Source of the DNA: Prosopocoilus inquinatus
Lineage: Eukaryota > Arthropoda > Insecta > Coleoptera > Lucanidae
NCBI GenBank assembly: GCA_036172665.1
Contig: CM069871.1
Coordinates: 58,402,713-58,466,712 of the forward strand
Length of the DNA: 64,000 nt
Direction of reading: 5' to 3'
Positions 53,756 to 64,000 of the stretch are shown here, piece by piece. The notes beneath the pieces were generated by a model that was not told the origin of the DNA, made no database searches, and saw only the letters and a program-made list of their open reading frames with translations. The position numbers and the translations under genes were made by a program. Position 1 is the stretch's first letter. Every line of letters begins with the position of its first letter.

Positions 53756-54068
53756 TATTTATTTTTTTATTAATCGCTTTATTAAGTTTTAACGACGTGT
53801 ATTATTTTTCAATTCATCTTTTGTATTTATATACGAAAACAAAAAAAAAATATTTCCTTTTTCTGTTCTTTTATTATTTGGGACAATAATAAAGAAGGAT
53901 GTTTTCTTCAGGCATCCTCAGGAAATTAAGAATTGTAAGTATCTTTTGTCTCTTCTGAAACATTAATTCTCATGCTGTCGCATTTTATAGGTTTTTTAGT
54001 TTGGATATGCAATGTCAATGTCAAAATAAAATAAAAAATCCAAAATTTCAAAATTATATTGCATTGTT

Positions 54069-54101
<33 letters not shown>

Positions 54102-55310
54102 GCAGTTTTGAAATGTTCACAGTCAATTCAAACAAATTCGCATTCGATCGAACTGTAAATATTTTGTGCTGAAATGTACAATATAGCTCTAGGTTTTAAC
54201 GGTGCAGGACCGTTCATTTTGATGTTTCGTTTCATCGGATCGGTTCACTTTGATGTAGAACGAGCCATCCTATTGAAGATTTCCGTGCAAATAGAAAACG
54301 CACATTTTGTGTACCTGTTTTTAATTTCGATTATCTAAAGCGCGTTTAACTACACTTTCACAAACAACAAACTGCAGGAACACTGTCTTAGAAATATCCT
54401 ATTACGTAAACTAATCTGAGCCGAAGATAAAACGAACACGCCCAAGATAATGTTGTTATTTGCCATTGGTCCATCTCCACAATTTTATTAAAATCGTACG
54501 GCATCAGAATTAAAAAATAATTTTCCTGAATTTTTTAAGAGAACGTAATTAAAATTCTCCAGATATTTTGATGCGTAGGCAGTTACAATGAACTGAAGTC
54601 TTCGTTGTTCCTTTTCGCTTTCGCTGCGGGGGAAAAGAATTGATAACAATTTGTGTGTTACTTGTTTGTATCCGAACCAAAAGAATAATAAAATAAAAAT
54701 TGTGACTGCTACTTTCTGTTTGTTTTCTTCATTGGTTCGCTCTATTATTATTATAGGGACTTCTTAAAAATTCGTAAGTTATATTGAAATGCTAGTTAGG
54801 CTCGTATGATATGGTGATATTTTTTGTATCAAATTTGCAAAAAACGGACAGAGAAATATCGAATTAACCAATAAACATTCACTATGATAATCCGTCTCTG
54901 TTACTTTGTAATAAATTTTTGCGTAGTCACGTCGTGTCAAATGGCTCTTAAGAAAGATATTATTTTCGTAAGAATACAGATTCTTATGTTTATTATTTTT
55001 ATAATTCGGTACACTTCATTTAATTAAGATACTTTGTTAAATTAGAACTATCAGTATATGACTCATTGGAAAAGACAAATGACACAAAAGTAGTGTCATG
55101 TAACGAAAGCGAGCTTCCAACGAGATCATAGTGTAACAGAAGAAATAATTATGTAAAGGCTCCTGATTCCTACGAGCAAACCTTGACCTACTTTCGCACA
55201 ATGGTTACATAATAACTGCTGCCAGTAAAATAGAATGAGTCATCACAATTTTTGAAGAGCAACACCTAATGCAAAGCCGACGCAGACTGGAAATTCGGTC
55301 AATCATTTTC
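53756..55310. other. Intergenic stretch, no gene seen
   Basis: AT-rich, with an (AAT)n microsatellite at about 54,071-54,099. No supported ORF or transposon ends. Confidence 0.45.
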
Positions 55311-55540
55311 ATATAAATACGTAGCTTTCCTGATTAGAAGGGAGTTCGTCGAGACACTTGCCACAGTGCACGAACTCCTCTCATCTAGTAAAGTGCCTCT
55401 TCAGTTCCGAATGTAATTTAGTCTGTTTGATCTTTCGTGAAGTTCTTAAAATTCTATTTTTTTTTTCAATCAGTCAATTTTCCTAATTTAATTTAATTTA
55501 AATAAAGTGGACCGAAGAAGGATCCACTCTCGGCAAGGGT
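55311..55540 (+). promoter_or_regulatory. Possible promoter and non-coding first exon
   Basis: TATAAATAC at 55,312-55,320 is followed about 30 bp later by GC-richer sequence with a 9-bp perfect stem (GGAGTTCGT..ACGAACTCC, about 55,342-55,379). At 55,539 CAAGG|GTGAGT is a near-consensus splice donor. Together this resembles a TATA promoter with a ~200-bp 5' untranslated exon of a plus-strand gene whose coding exons I cannot identify in the window. Confidence 0.35.
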
Positions 55541-56460
55541 GAGTTTAAATAGAATAGAATCATTGTTGCATACAAATTCAGCATCTGACAAAGTTTTATA
55601 GAGGCGAATTGATTTTTCTTAATCTTCCCTTCTCTCTTTCATATTCTAGTTTCAGTTTTATGTTAATTGCTAAATTTTGATTTGTTAATTAATTTAATTA
55701 AATTCAAGCATTATTTTGTTTGTAATCTCTTTGTTATTGCAGGAAAATTTTTCTTAGGTACATTTGACTATAATGTAATTATGGAATTTCATTTAAACTA
55801 TTATAAGGAATGACTATTAAGTAAGTTGAGAAGGATATAATGAGTGGCAATTTTGAAAATATAAGTAGACGCTATTCGAGCATTCCGTGGAAGACGATTT
55901 GGAAATCGATTTCTGGCTTTTTTCCGACAAACATGAAACACTACGAACAAAAGAATTGGGGACAAAAAAAGGGATGAAAAGCGTCTGTACATTTTTATAT
56001 TTTGAATATTTATTGTTTTTTGCTAAAAAAGGAAAAAAAAATTAGAAATATCTGTAAGGCATTTCCGTTTTATTAGTTACTATAATTTTTAAAGCTGCTG
56101 TAAATGTCCATGTCCGAATAAGACGTGGAATGAACAGAAAACTGAATAAAAAAGGTAGCAATTTGTAACTTGCAGTTAAACTGAACGAAAGCAAAAGTTT
56201 AAACTGTGCAATGTAAATCAATTTAGAAATAAAAATAGAATACAATCTTGTCTGTGTTGGTTTCTATCATTTGACTACCACCCTCAATCACCGGAAAAAT
56301 CTGCCGAGAAAAGTCAGGAAATTGAGAAAACGTTTGATTTAACATTTTGTTGTGTGCAATTTATTTCTTTACATGTTTTCATTAACAATCGTTTTATAAA
56401 ATTTCATTATTTATTGATTTTTAATTTTACAGTGATTTAATGGTTTTCTGCATTATTTAT
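55541..56460. other. Non-coding stretch (possible intron)
   Basis: AT-rich, no supported gene. If the upstream donor is real this would be intron. Confidence 0.35.
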
Positions 56461-56596
56461 ATTAATAATTGCGAAGAAACACTAACTAAATATTTTGGCG
56501 GAAAATATCTAGATTTGAATCCAAATCTCTTGGTTCCTCTGCGGCGGAAATTTTTCTACCAAAAAATTTGAGTAGTGTTTCTCCACAATTATTAAT
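56461..56596. mobile_element. 136-bp MITE-like inverted-repeat element
   Basis: The left end ATTAATAATTGCGAAGAAACACT matches the inverted right end with few mismatches. The arms are ~40-50 bp with a short centre, and GGCGGAAA also recurs. No coding content. Confidence 0.75.
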
Positions 56597-57040
56597 GAAA
56601 TTATTTTCTACGTAGCCTTAGTAATCTGTTCTATGTTAATGAAAGTGCCTTATCTTAAATTAGTAACTCTAGCACATCTACTAAAAGTACAGATAATTTT
56701 AATTATTAAAAAAATAAGAAAAATTGCATGATTTTAGTAAATCGTGAACAAGTATATCCATTAGAAATTAAATAAATAAATTCTTAGCAATTTCCGTTAG
56801 GCAACAACAGAAACGACTGTGTTTATTGGGTTGCCTGTACTAACTTTAAGGCTTCGTATTTTTTTGTAAAGGTTTGTTTTTTATTATTTTTTAAACACGT
56901 AAGTTATTATTTTATTATAGTTTCTAAGTTCAATTAATTCAATAATTTTCATTTCAGAGAAAGTAACTTTAATATCAGCAAAAATTAATCAAAATTAGTA
57001 ATTAAATTAAGCATTTCTTTTCTGAGATCAGAAAGAATTG

Positions 57041-57115
57041 GAAGCAGCTTAGCTGCCGAAATACGTATCTACGGATATAAAATTATTGTGGGCGGAGATT
57101 AATTTCAGTTATTTT
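57041..57115. mobile_element. Single arm of the 17.5-kb MITE family
   Basis: 75 bp closely matching the right arm of the element at 17,472-17,767 (CAGCTTAGCTGCCGAA..ACGTATCTACGGATATAAAA). Only one arm is present, so it is a truncated or recombined copy. Confidence 0.85.
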
Positions 57116-57345
57116 TAAAGGTAGTTCAATAACTTTATCCATTAATAGACGAACAAATTTAAATGAATTAAATCAAGTTTTGTACGCCGGGAATCAGGAA
57201 GAAATAGAAATGTGAATGTTTGTGTATTATTGACTAAAATTTTTCTAAAATTCAATTTATTTTTTCTCATCGGAAAGCTTAAATTGAACAAAATATAGGT
57301 AGTTTCAAAGGATTATCCATGAGATTAGTGACTATTTAAAATTTA

Positions 57346-57830
57346 GAAAAAAATCGTCGAAAGAGAAGCCTCGAGCCTCTATACAGAATTTTAGGTTAAG
57401 TTTCGAAATCCGTTTATTATTATTATGATTTACATTTTGCCAAGCTCCAAATCGTTTACGATATAGCAATACTACATTTTATTCTTTCTAACCCACGGGA
57501 AAATCATATCAAGCTAGGTCGGCCAACTATAAAATCTGATGAACAATTGCGAATAAATTGGACAAGTCGTTTTTGTTTGCAGCGGAAATGTCGAGCTACG
57601 TCTCTGCTGAAGAAGCCCCAAGCAGGGCTGAAACAGCTGTCCAGAGGCTGCTCGAGGTTTTCACTGCAATCAAGAACGATTTGCACAAAATTTTTCTATA
57701 AAATCTTACATTACTAACGAAATGACGTTGTACTGCCGAACCTTGTCCGACATCATATCTAGGGACCTTAACATTAACATATATTGACTAGTTGACATGC
57801 TTCGTCGGAAAGAATCTCATTTTCAATTAC
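57346..57830. repeat. Partial copy of the 57.8-kb inverted-repeat family
   Basis: The start (GTCGAAAGAGAAGCCTCGAG) and the end (about 57,780-57,830, GACATGCTTCGTCGGAAAGA) match consecutive parts of the arm at 57,834-58,087. Unrelated sequence lies between, as if split by an insertion. Confidence 0.6.
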
Positions 57831-57833
57831 TAG

Positions 57834-58897
57834 GTGAAGCTTATTTTTCTTCTGCATCCTATTTTGAAAAAATTCGTCGAAAGAGAAGCCTCGAGTCACT
57901 ATAAAAATTTTTAGGTCAATTTCCAAATCCGTTTGAAGTGAAAGAGCATCACAGTCACAGTAACATATTTGACATGTTTCGGAAGATACTCTATTTTCAT
58001 AACTCTAAAGATACAAAAATTTTATGAAATTATCGCCAAAAAATTGGAAAAACTAATTACAAACTTAATTAACTCGAATTCACAAACTTAGGCTCAATTC
58101 TAAAAGTTGCTACGGTTTTGAATGAGGCAATTCTCACTCCGAAGCATTTTATGTCAAAAAAATACATGTAAAAGCATAGGAACCAAAATGACGCGACGCG
58201 ACGCGCTACCTTGTGAGAATTGAGCCTTAAAGTAAGACATGTTGCCGCCAACCTAAGTAACTAAAACAGTAAAAGTTCCCAAAAGACAGAACATGTAAAA
58301 TAGCAACAAATTTTGAAAAATATTGTCAAAAACTAGCGAAAGTGCAAGTTGAACCCTTAATTATTACCAAAATTTAGAAACAAAAAGGTATTAAATCACA
58401 ATAAGAAAACAAAGCTAAAAAGCTATAAGTGACGTACACAAAACAAATTAAAATTGTTAAAATTAATAAAATCTGAAAAAAGAAAATGGATAAAGGCAAG
58501 GGCTCACAAATTATTTGAATTTCTTCTAATTTGTTCCCACGTAAAAAAAATGTCTAAAATTTCCGCAATATTGAGTTTTAAGCTTTTGGAGAACCTTAAT
58601 ATTGCCTAAGTTTTAGTTTACAAATGGCGATGTGTTTTTGTGGATTCGACTTAATTGAGTTAAGTTTGTAATTAGTTTTTCAATTTTTTTTTAGCGATAA
58701 TTTCATAAAAAGTTTGTATCTTTAGAGTTTTGAAAATAGAATTTCTTCCGAAACATATGAAATATGTTACTGCGAAAGTAATGCTCTTTCAATTCGAACG
58801 GATTTGGAAATTTTACCTAAATTTTTTTATAGTGACTCGAGGGTCTTCTTTCGACGATTTTTTTCAGAATAAAATGCAGAAGAGAAAGAAGCTTGAC
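57834..58897. mobile_element. Long inverted-repeat element (~255-bp arms) with a nested MITE
   Basis: The left arm 57,834-58,087 and right arm 58,640-58,897 are inverse copies (AAGCTT..CTTCTGCAT outer, AACTAATTACAAACTTAA inner). There is no ORF with motifs. A 136-bp element is inserted just inside the left arm. Confidence 0.78.
58091..58226. mobile_element. 136-bp Harbinger-like MITE
   Basis: GGCTCAATTCT at the left and AGAATTGAGCC at the right are perfect 11-bp inverted ends flanked by TTA on both sides (58,088-58,090 and 58,227-58,229). A 3-bp TTA duplication suggests PIF/Harbinger mobilisation. Confidence 0.75.
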
Positions 58898-59119
58898 CTT
58901 ATAATTACCTACTTTGCACATGTAAAACCAACAAAACAAAGTAACATCTTTTGTTTATTACATTATAAGAAATACTATCGTGAAAAATTGCTCAATTGAC
59001 TTTACAACAGGTCTATTAAGTGTTAAACAGTTTCTGAGGGATACTATTTTAATCTGGGCTACATCTTTCGTTTTAATAATTGCGTGCGATATTTCACTAT
59101 TTCCACATCCCTGTTTGTA

Positions 59120-60174
59120 CAGTGCCCGAAAAAACTAATGTCTCCTCCATAAAATGCAAACGTTCGGGCTAAGCTGTCGAGACCCACATTATAGGGAGGC
59201 GGCCAAGCATTGCGGGCAGGTAATCCCGCTTGCGAAATGTGCCTGAAAGATATTCGAAGCGTTAAACCGCCAGCTTCCATGAATACAATTATAAAACAGA
59301 ACGTTGTATAGTAACAATTTTATTTTCAGATTAAAAAAAAATTGAGTTAAATGCTACTACTATGTTCCATTCTTCTATTTTTTATATTATTGTTAACATT
59401 TTTTTTCAATTTTAAAACTCAATTTTCTTTAGATTTCTTAGATTAATACAAAAAATTTTCTTTCCCCGTTACCTGATATCGAACTACATTTTTCGTTTTT
59501 ATTTCCAAGACAAAAATATAAATACGGACTATGGCCATAATAATCAGAAACAGCTAAAATACAGTATTCCGGAGAAAAATTGTATTATTGGTTTTAAAAA
59601 CTATCGATGTGTGCCCCTATTTTTAAATAATTTAAGTTAACTCGGTATTTCATTTGCTCCTGTCAAAATAGAGTCCATAAAACGAACGAATCACACATAA
59701 TGCAAAACAATTTATATTTGAAATGAACACTGAACCTTTACAATTTCAAAATAAAACGAATAACAATAATAAAATATTAAATGAATATTACTCCTTAAAT
59801 GCAAGTTAAAGGTCGAAATAAACCTTTGAAGAAGGTCAATTCTCAAATATTGAAATAATTTATTTTTTATTAATAATTAATTACCACGTGAGAATTGTTG
59901 TGTTGGACTTAATTTTATAAAATCATTACAAATTTACTTTTATTTTACGTGTATTGCAGAGCAGAAAATGTATGATTTTACCGAACAAAAAACACTTTGT
60001 TTTATAATTATATTTACGAAATATGACAGTCGAACGCTTGAAGCAGATTAAATACATTTAGCAAGCGGGATTACGCACCCGCAATGCTTGACCGCCTCCC
60101 TGTAATTTGGGTCTCGATTGCTTAGCCCGAACACTTGCATTTTATGGAGGAGACATTACTTTGTTCCGGCACTG
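59120..60174. mobile_element. Non-autonomous TIR element with ~120-bp arms and TA duplications
   Basis: CAGTGCC at the left and GGCACTG at the right lie between TA dinucleotides (59,118-59,119 and 60,175-60,176). The arms (59,120-59,242 and 60,054-60,174) are inverse copies sharing TAATGTCTCCTCCATAAAAT. The interior is AT-rich without a transposase. It is probably mobilised by a Tc1/mariner enzyme. Confidence 0.85.
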
Positions 60175-60176
60175 TA

Positions 60177-61241
60177 CGTTCTAGCTTAACCTACCTACCC
60201 TTACCGCGATCATCAGTTAGGGTGCAATTAGCTTGGTAAGACGACCGCGACTGTACAATGCTTGTGATTCGGAATTTATAAAACTCTCATTATTAGAGAT
60301 GGAGAGAAAAGAGGCTTTACGACAAAATACTCTAATCTATAATATCGAGTAGTAGTTTCATAACGTCTTCAAACTTCAATTTTTAATAGCATGAGAAGCT
60401 TTTCCCGGTGAATTTCTACAGAATATTCAGGACCGTAACGCGAAACAGTTAACGAGAGCTTCTAAAAAAAGAACAAACCTTTTTCTTTGTGATCCATTCA
60501 GTCACGAATGCGACGGGAAAGATTTAATTTTCTATTGTCCTATAAAAGTACTTCTAGATTTTCGATTTGAGAAACGTGGTTGTCAGAGATTACAGAACGT
60601 AATAGGCTATAAGTAAGTTAATAGCGTCAGTATCAAATTTATTACAAAATTATTGCCATGTTAACACCTAATAAATGTGCCTTGATAAATGTAAAATGAA
60701 AATGAAAAAAAAAATTGAGCAGTCTTAAAGATTAACTTCCTTTGTTTTATCTCCAGTAAGAAAATTATTTAAAGAATAATACTGGGTGTTACAGCATTAT
60801 GTGTATGTTTGGCATAACTTTCTGTATTTGCTGCACGCAATATTTTATTATAGCTTTGACAAGTGATGCATGTTACTAAAACGATGTCATGTATTCGGAA
60901 AAGTAAAATTCATTCTCGTATTTCTATATTTCCAACCTTACTTCTATCACAATACATAGAACATTTGCCAAATAGATATAAATATATGACATGTATGTAC
61001 AAGTAGTAGCAAAACTTACATTATTTTTTTTTTGGGGGGGCGGCGGGGGATCTCTTTTCCATAAATTTAACTTGTACGCGCGTACCCCGCCTATGAAAAA
61101 TATCTCAACTATCTTACAATTTTTATAAGTACAAAAAGATCAGTCATACAAAATCTTACACATTTATCACAAGCACGTGTCTGGGAGTTAAGTAATTGTA
61201 TCGTAGAGGACAGTTCGGTCATCGTCCCCGTTCCTCAGATG
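60177..61241. other. Intergenic / 3' flank of the LRR gene
   Basis: No gene seen. A G-run (61,034-61,049) lies about 200 bp beyond the LRR gene stop on its 3' side. The 3' UTR of the LRR gene probably lies here, but I could not place a poly(A) site with confidence. Confidence 0.4.
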
Positions 61242-63488
61242 TCACCATAGCTCCGTAACCCCCGAAATGCTGCTCACTTCGATTTCGGAAAGTCGTCTCG
61301 AATTTCGCTTTTTTGTAAACCTCCTCGTTAGCATCGCCAACACCGCAGCGGTCGCCAGGATTCCTATTACCAGGATCAGCATGCCTGGGTGAGCGAGTTC
61401 CGTTTTGTTGTTGCTGTTGCTGCTGTCCCCATAGAAGGACATCTGTGCAGTAGGAATAGTCACATTGATGTCAATAACTTCGTTAGCGTAGTACGTGGAG
61501 TTTTCCTGCCAACTCTCGGTGGTATTTGCATTTCTGTTTCTGTGCTTTACAAAAAAAGGATTCTCAGTGTCCGTATTACTTCCGCTTAAGTTTTTTAAAT
61601 CGTGCGATAACGCTGCCGGATTTTTCTTTGGATTGGCGGTTATTATTTCGAAAATTTCTGCGTCCGTCGTTATCAAAGTTGACACGTGGGGTTTCATTAT
61701 TTGATTCGTTTCGTTAAGCTCTGCTTTAGCTATTCCCGATTCATTAGTACCTATTAAAACTTCCGATTCTGTCTCTTGCAAATCAATTAATGGTGTTCCC
61801 CATAAGTCCGGGGGCGACGCGCACGTTATTTCGCGATATTCGGGTTCGTCCTGCTTGCGCATCCAGAATCCCAACCATTGGAGATCCGTACAGTTTATGA
61901 AATTATCCCGCAGGTGTAATACGCGCAGTTGTTGAAGAAAGTGCAGGAGGTCCGAACGGATGTTTTCCAGGCCTGTATTGGACAGATTCAATTCTTGTAA
62001 TTCCCTGGCGGCGGCCAGGGCGGCCGTGTCCGCCAGTAACTGGTGAGCAAGGCCGGGGCTATTTGATAAATCTAAGATTATAAGGTGTTCGGGGGCGGTT
62101 AGTGGAAACGCAACTTCTTTAACCTGCGGCACTACCGCCAACCCTGATAATCTCAACACTTGCAACCGCACTGGCCCGGAAAGGATCCCAGCTGGCAAAG
62201 TCAGAATGGGATTTTTTGAAAAATCAAGCGTCACCAACGATCCAAGCTGACTGAAAGCGCTGGCTTCTACCGAATGGATTTTGTTATTATTCAAGAGCAG
62301 CACTTCGATCTGCCTGAGACCTTGAAGGTCGTTCAATTGCACCTGCTCTATTTCATTATTTTCCAAGTGCAGCACTTTCAGTTTCTCGGGCAAACTGCGC
62401 GGGATGGATTTTAACTTGTTGTCGCTTAAATACAAGACGCAAAGTGAATCTAAACGCCCCAAGGCATCATCCTCCACGTATTCCAAGTTATTAGATATAA
62501 AGTCGAGTAATTGCAATAAAGGATATGAATCTAAGTCACCACAGTTCACGGATCTAATAGAATTCCCTGCCAAGCGCAGCGTGCGAATCGAGTGGGTTAA
62601 TGCTGCCGGCACTTGCTTAAGACCTGTGCGTGAAGCATCTACGGTTTGTAGTTTTCTGCCGGTACCAACCAATAAGGTGGGCTTACGGGAAAGCCCCAAG
62701 CCGGGATTACCGGCGAGCAAGAGTCGGGCTAAACTAGGCAGCTCCAGGCTACCAGGAAGAACTCGCGCAAGTCTATTCCACGACACATCCAACTGTTGCA
62801 AGTGCAAAAGACTGCTGAAACATGCCTCGTTCAACACTTCCAATCGGTTGTTGCTCAAATTCAAATGTTGAAGATTCACCACGGGAACTAATACCCTGTC
62901 ATTTAAAACCGTCAAATTATTATCCGACAAGTCAAGACACTTTAAATTAGATAATCCGGCGAATACTCTTGGAAAAAGAACTTCGATCGCATTGGCACTT
63001 AAATTTAACACTTCCAGCGACGATAAAGTCCTGAAGGGACTCAATCTTATCACTTCTTCGATGTTGTTGCCCGACAAATCCAGAACTTTTAAACTCGTTA
63101 CGTTCACCGTTGGCACCGAGCTAATGCGGCATTGAATAAATCTTAAAGTCCTGAGGTGGTCCGTCTCGAAACGAATGTTAGTCACATTAAAAAGGTCACA
63201 ATTAGAAATGTGCAACTTGGTTAAGTGCGGCAGGCAGTGGAAACTCTTGCCGAGCTCTTCGAAAAACTCGCACAGTCCCGAATGCACGTCCACTAATTGC
63301 AAGTTGTACGTGTATTTAGGTAAGTGCTGCGTAATGTTATCGCCTGTATTACAAACGACGGACGCAAACAGTTTTTCCGGTTGTTGGAGTTCGTAACGCG
63401 AAAATTCAGAACAGCTACATGAACCGGGACAATCGCTCGCCCGAACCGTCGATACCATAACAAGGAAAGTTAAATAGAGCATCGTCAT
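61242..63488 (-). CDS. Single-pass leucine-rich-repeat cell-surface protein
   Basis: 748 residues from ATG in one exon. Signal peptide about 1-18 (LYLTFLVMVSTVRAS). LRR N-terminal Cys cap CPGSCSC..C (20-46). About 18-20 tandem LRRs (LxxLxLxxNxL, e.g. LKVLDLSGNNI, LQHLNLSNNRL). LRR C-terminal cap NCTDLQWLGFW..ITCASPP. Then a ~130-residue Ser/Thr/Asn-rich stalk with several N-glycosylation sequons, a transmembrane helix (~702-720, LILVIGILATAAVLAML) and a 28-residue basic tail. There is no TIR domain, so it is not a complete Toll receptor. The architecture suits adhesion or ligand-binding roles in development or immunity; I cannot assign an orthologue. It is the only evident host gene and appears intact. 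Confidence 0.93.
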   Translation of the reverse strand: MTMLYLTFLVMVSTVRASDCPGSCSCSEFSRYELQQPEKLFASVVCNTGDNITQHLPKYTYNLQLVDVHSGLCEFFEELGKSFHCLPHLTKLHISNCDLFNVTNIRFETDHLRTLRFIQCRISSVPTVNVTSLKVLDLSGNNIEEVIRLSPFRTLSSLEVLNLSANAIEVLFPRVFAGLSNLKCLDLSDNNLTVLNDRVLVPVVNLQHLNLSNNRLEVLNEACFSSLLHLQQLDVSWNRLARVLPGSLELPSLARLLLAGNPGLGLSRKPTLLVGTGRKLQTVDASRTGLKQVPAALTHSIRTLRLAGNSIRSVNCGDLDSYPLLQLLDFISNNLEYVEDDALGRLDSLCVLYLSDNKLKSIPRSLPEKLKVLHLENNEIEQVQLNDLQGLRQIEVLLLNNNKIHSVEASAFSQLGSLVTLDFSKNPILTLPAGILSGPVRLQVLRLSGLAVVPQVKEVAFPLTAPEHLIILDLSNSPGLAHQLLADTAALAAARELQELNLSNTGLENIRSDLLHFLQQLRVLHLRDNFINCTDLQWLGFWMRKQDEPEYREITCASPPDLWGTPLIDLQETESEVLIGTNESGIAKAELNETNQIMKPHVSTLITTDAEIFEIITANPKKNPAALSHDLKNLSGSNTDTENPFFVKHRNRNANTTESWQENSTYYANEVIDINVTIPTAQMSFYGDSSNSNNKTELAHPGMLILVIGILATAAVLAMLTRRFTKKRNSRRLSEIEVSSISGVTELW

Positions 63489-63537
63489 GGTACATATTTT
63501 TACACTGACATCACCGAGCCACTCGCTCTATTTAACT
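63468..63537. promoter_or_regulatory. 13-bp perfect inverted repeat flanking the LRR start codon
   Basis: AGTTAAATAGAGC (63,468-63,480) and GCTCTATTTAACT (63,525-63,537) are exact inverse copies 44 bp apart, and the start codon (63,486-63,488) is in the loop. In the mRNA this could form a stem that encloses the initiation site. Confidence 0.7.
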
Positions 63538-64000
63538 CTTTACACATAGTGATGTATTTCGCGGGGGTTGTAACACGACTGTGAAGCTCGGATCGCAGCT
63601 GCCCGCTGACGTTCACCCTGCGCGATGTGATGCGCCACTGCTCCCTAAAACCCTGATATTTTCCTTATAGCTTTCGGTTTGCGTATCAACAAATATTAAA
63701 GTGCGTTTCAAATGTGAGTGTACTTGCTTTTTGGAAAATTGTTGACTTCGTATTTCAAAAAAAAATATGTATAGTTGGCAGTCAACATCTTCATACAAGA
63801 CTGCAGACTTCAAATTAAAAAAAAAAAGTCTCTCGATATTAATAGCACTACAACGGGCCTTTGCAGCCCTTGGCTTGGCCGCCTCTTTTCCGTCCATCGC
63901 TTTTCGCTTCCATTTTTTTAAAACCTAAGTTTTTAAATTTCTTAATCCTCGTTCTATTTGTTCTTTCCTCCTCGGTTTAGGTCTACCCTCTTTTTGGTTG
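63538..64000. other. Upstream flank of the LRR gene
   Basis: Likely promoter/5' region. A 94-codon minus-strand ORF (63,613-63,897) has no motif and no support. No clear TATA box was placed. Confidence 0.4.

Noticed and set aside
57504..57686. Short ORFs on both strands near 57.6 kb, including a 37-codon plus-strand frame
   Set aside because: Locally GC-richer and open, but no recognisable family or splice context; could be an exon remnant, not callable.
59059..59280. 73-codon minus-strand ORF
   Set aside because: Lies over the left terminal repeat of the 59,120-60,174 element; a repeat translation.
61242..63488. Toll-like receptor identity for the LRR gene
   Set aside because: The cytoplasmic tail is only about 28 residues and lacks a TIR domain.
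63613..63897. 94-codon minus-strand ORF upstream of the LRR gene
   Set aside because: No motif, runs through A/T tracts, sits in the expected promoter region.

Overview
The window reads as AT-rich insect nuclear DNA: short introns with GT..AG ends, mariner/Tc1 elements with TA target duplications, many short inverted-repeat elements, and one ordinary host gene (a leucine-rich-repeat membrane protein at the right end). I cannot name the order or species from sequence alone.

Layout. 1-20,399 is gene-poor and repeat-rich. It holds a broken mariner at the left edge, a tRNA-like sequence, diverged direct repeats, a Tc1/mariner element with ~200 bp terminal inverted repeats and an intron-containing transposase (11,344-13,049), a 0.66 kb segmental repeat, and a non-autonomous element with a smaller element nested in it. 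20,400-53,753 is a nested stack. A palindromic (foldback-like) element forms the outer arms; a 5'-truncated non-LTR retrotransposon occupies its centre; a complete Polinton/Maverick (21,184-49,973, ~760 bp inverted repeats, 6-bp duplication AGTAGG) has inserted into the left arm; and an 11.5 kb env-bearing LTR retrotransposon (30,734-42,220, two identical 381-bp LTRs, 4-bp duplication ATTG) has inserted into one Polinton gene. 53,754-61,241 is intergenic DNA with several inverted-repeat elements. The LRR receptor-like gene is at 61,242-63,488 on the minus strand.

The Polinton carries a near-complete virus-like gene set. The minus-strand block holds a secreted coiled-coil protein, a 42-residue zinc-ribbon protein, the major and minor jelly-roll capsid proteins with a 47-residue ORF between them, an adenovirus-type protease and a phospholipase A2-like protein. 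The plus-strand block holds the packaging ATPase, a conserved acidic protein, a retrovirus-type integrase with chromodomain, protein-primed DNA polymerase B, dUTPase and two small Cys-rich proteins. One more gene on the minus strand is spliced. The only clear lesion is the LTR element that splits one gene.

The most unusual object is that LTR retrotransposon. Its Pol is protease - macrodomain (TARG1/OARD1-like, catalytic Lys and Asp kept) - reverse transcriptase - RNase H - integrase - ubiquitin-specific protease (catalytic Cys, His and Asp kept). It is followed by an F-type envelope gene and preceded by Gag with a well-formed -1 frameshift signal. An element that couples an ADP-ribosyl-hydrolase-like domain and a deubiquitinase to its own polyprotein suggests a counter-defence module that removes host ADP-ribose and ubiquitin marks; that function is inference.
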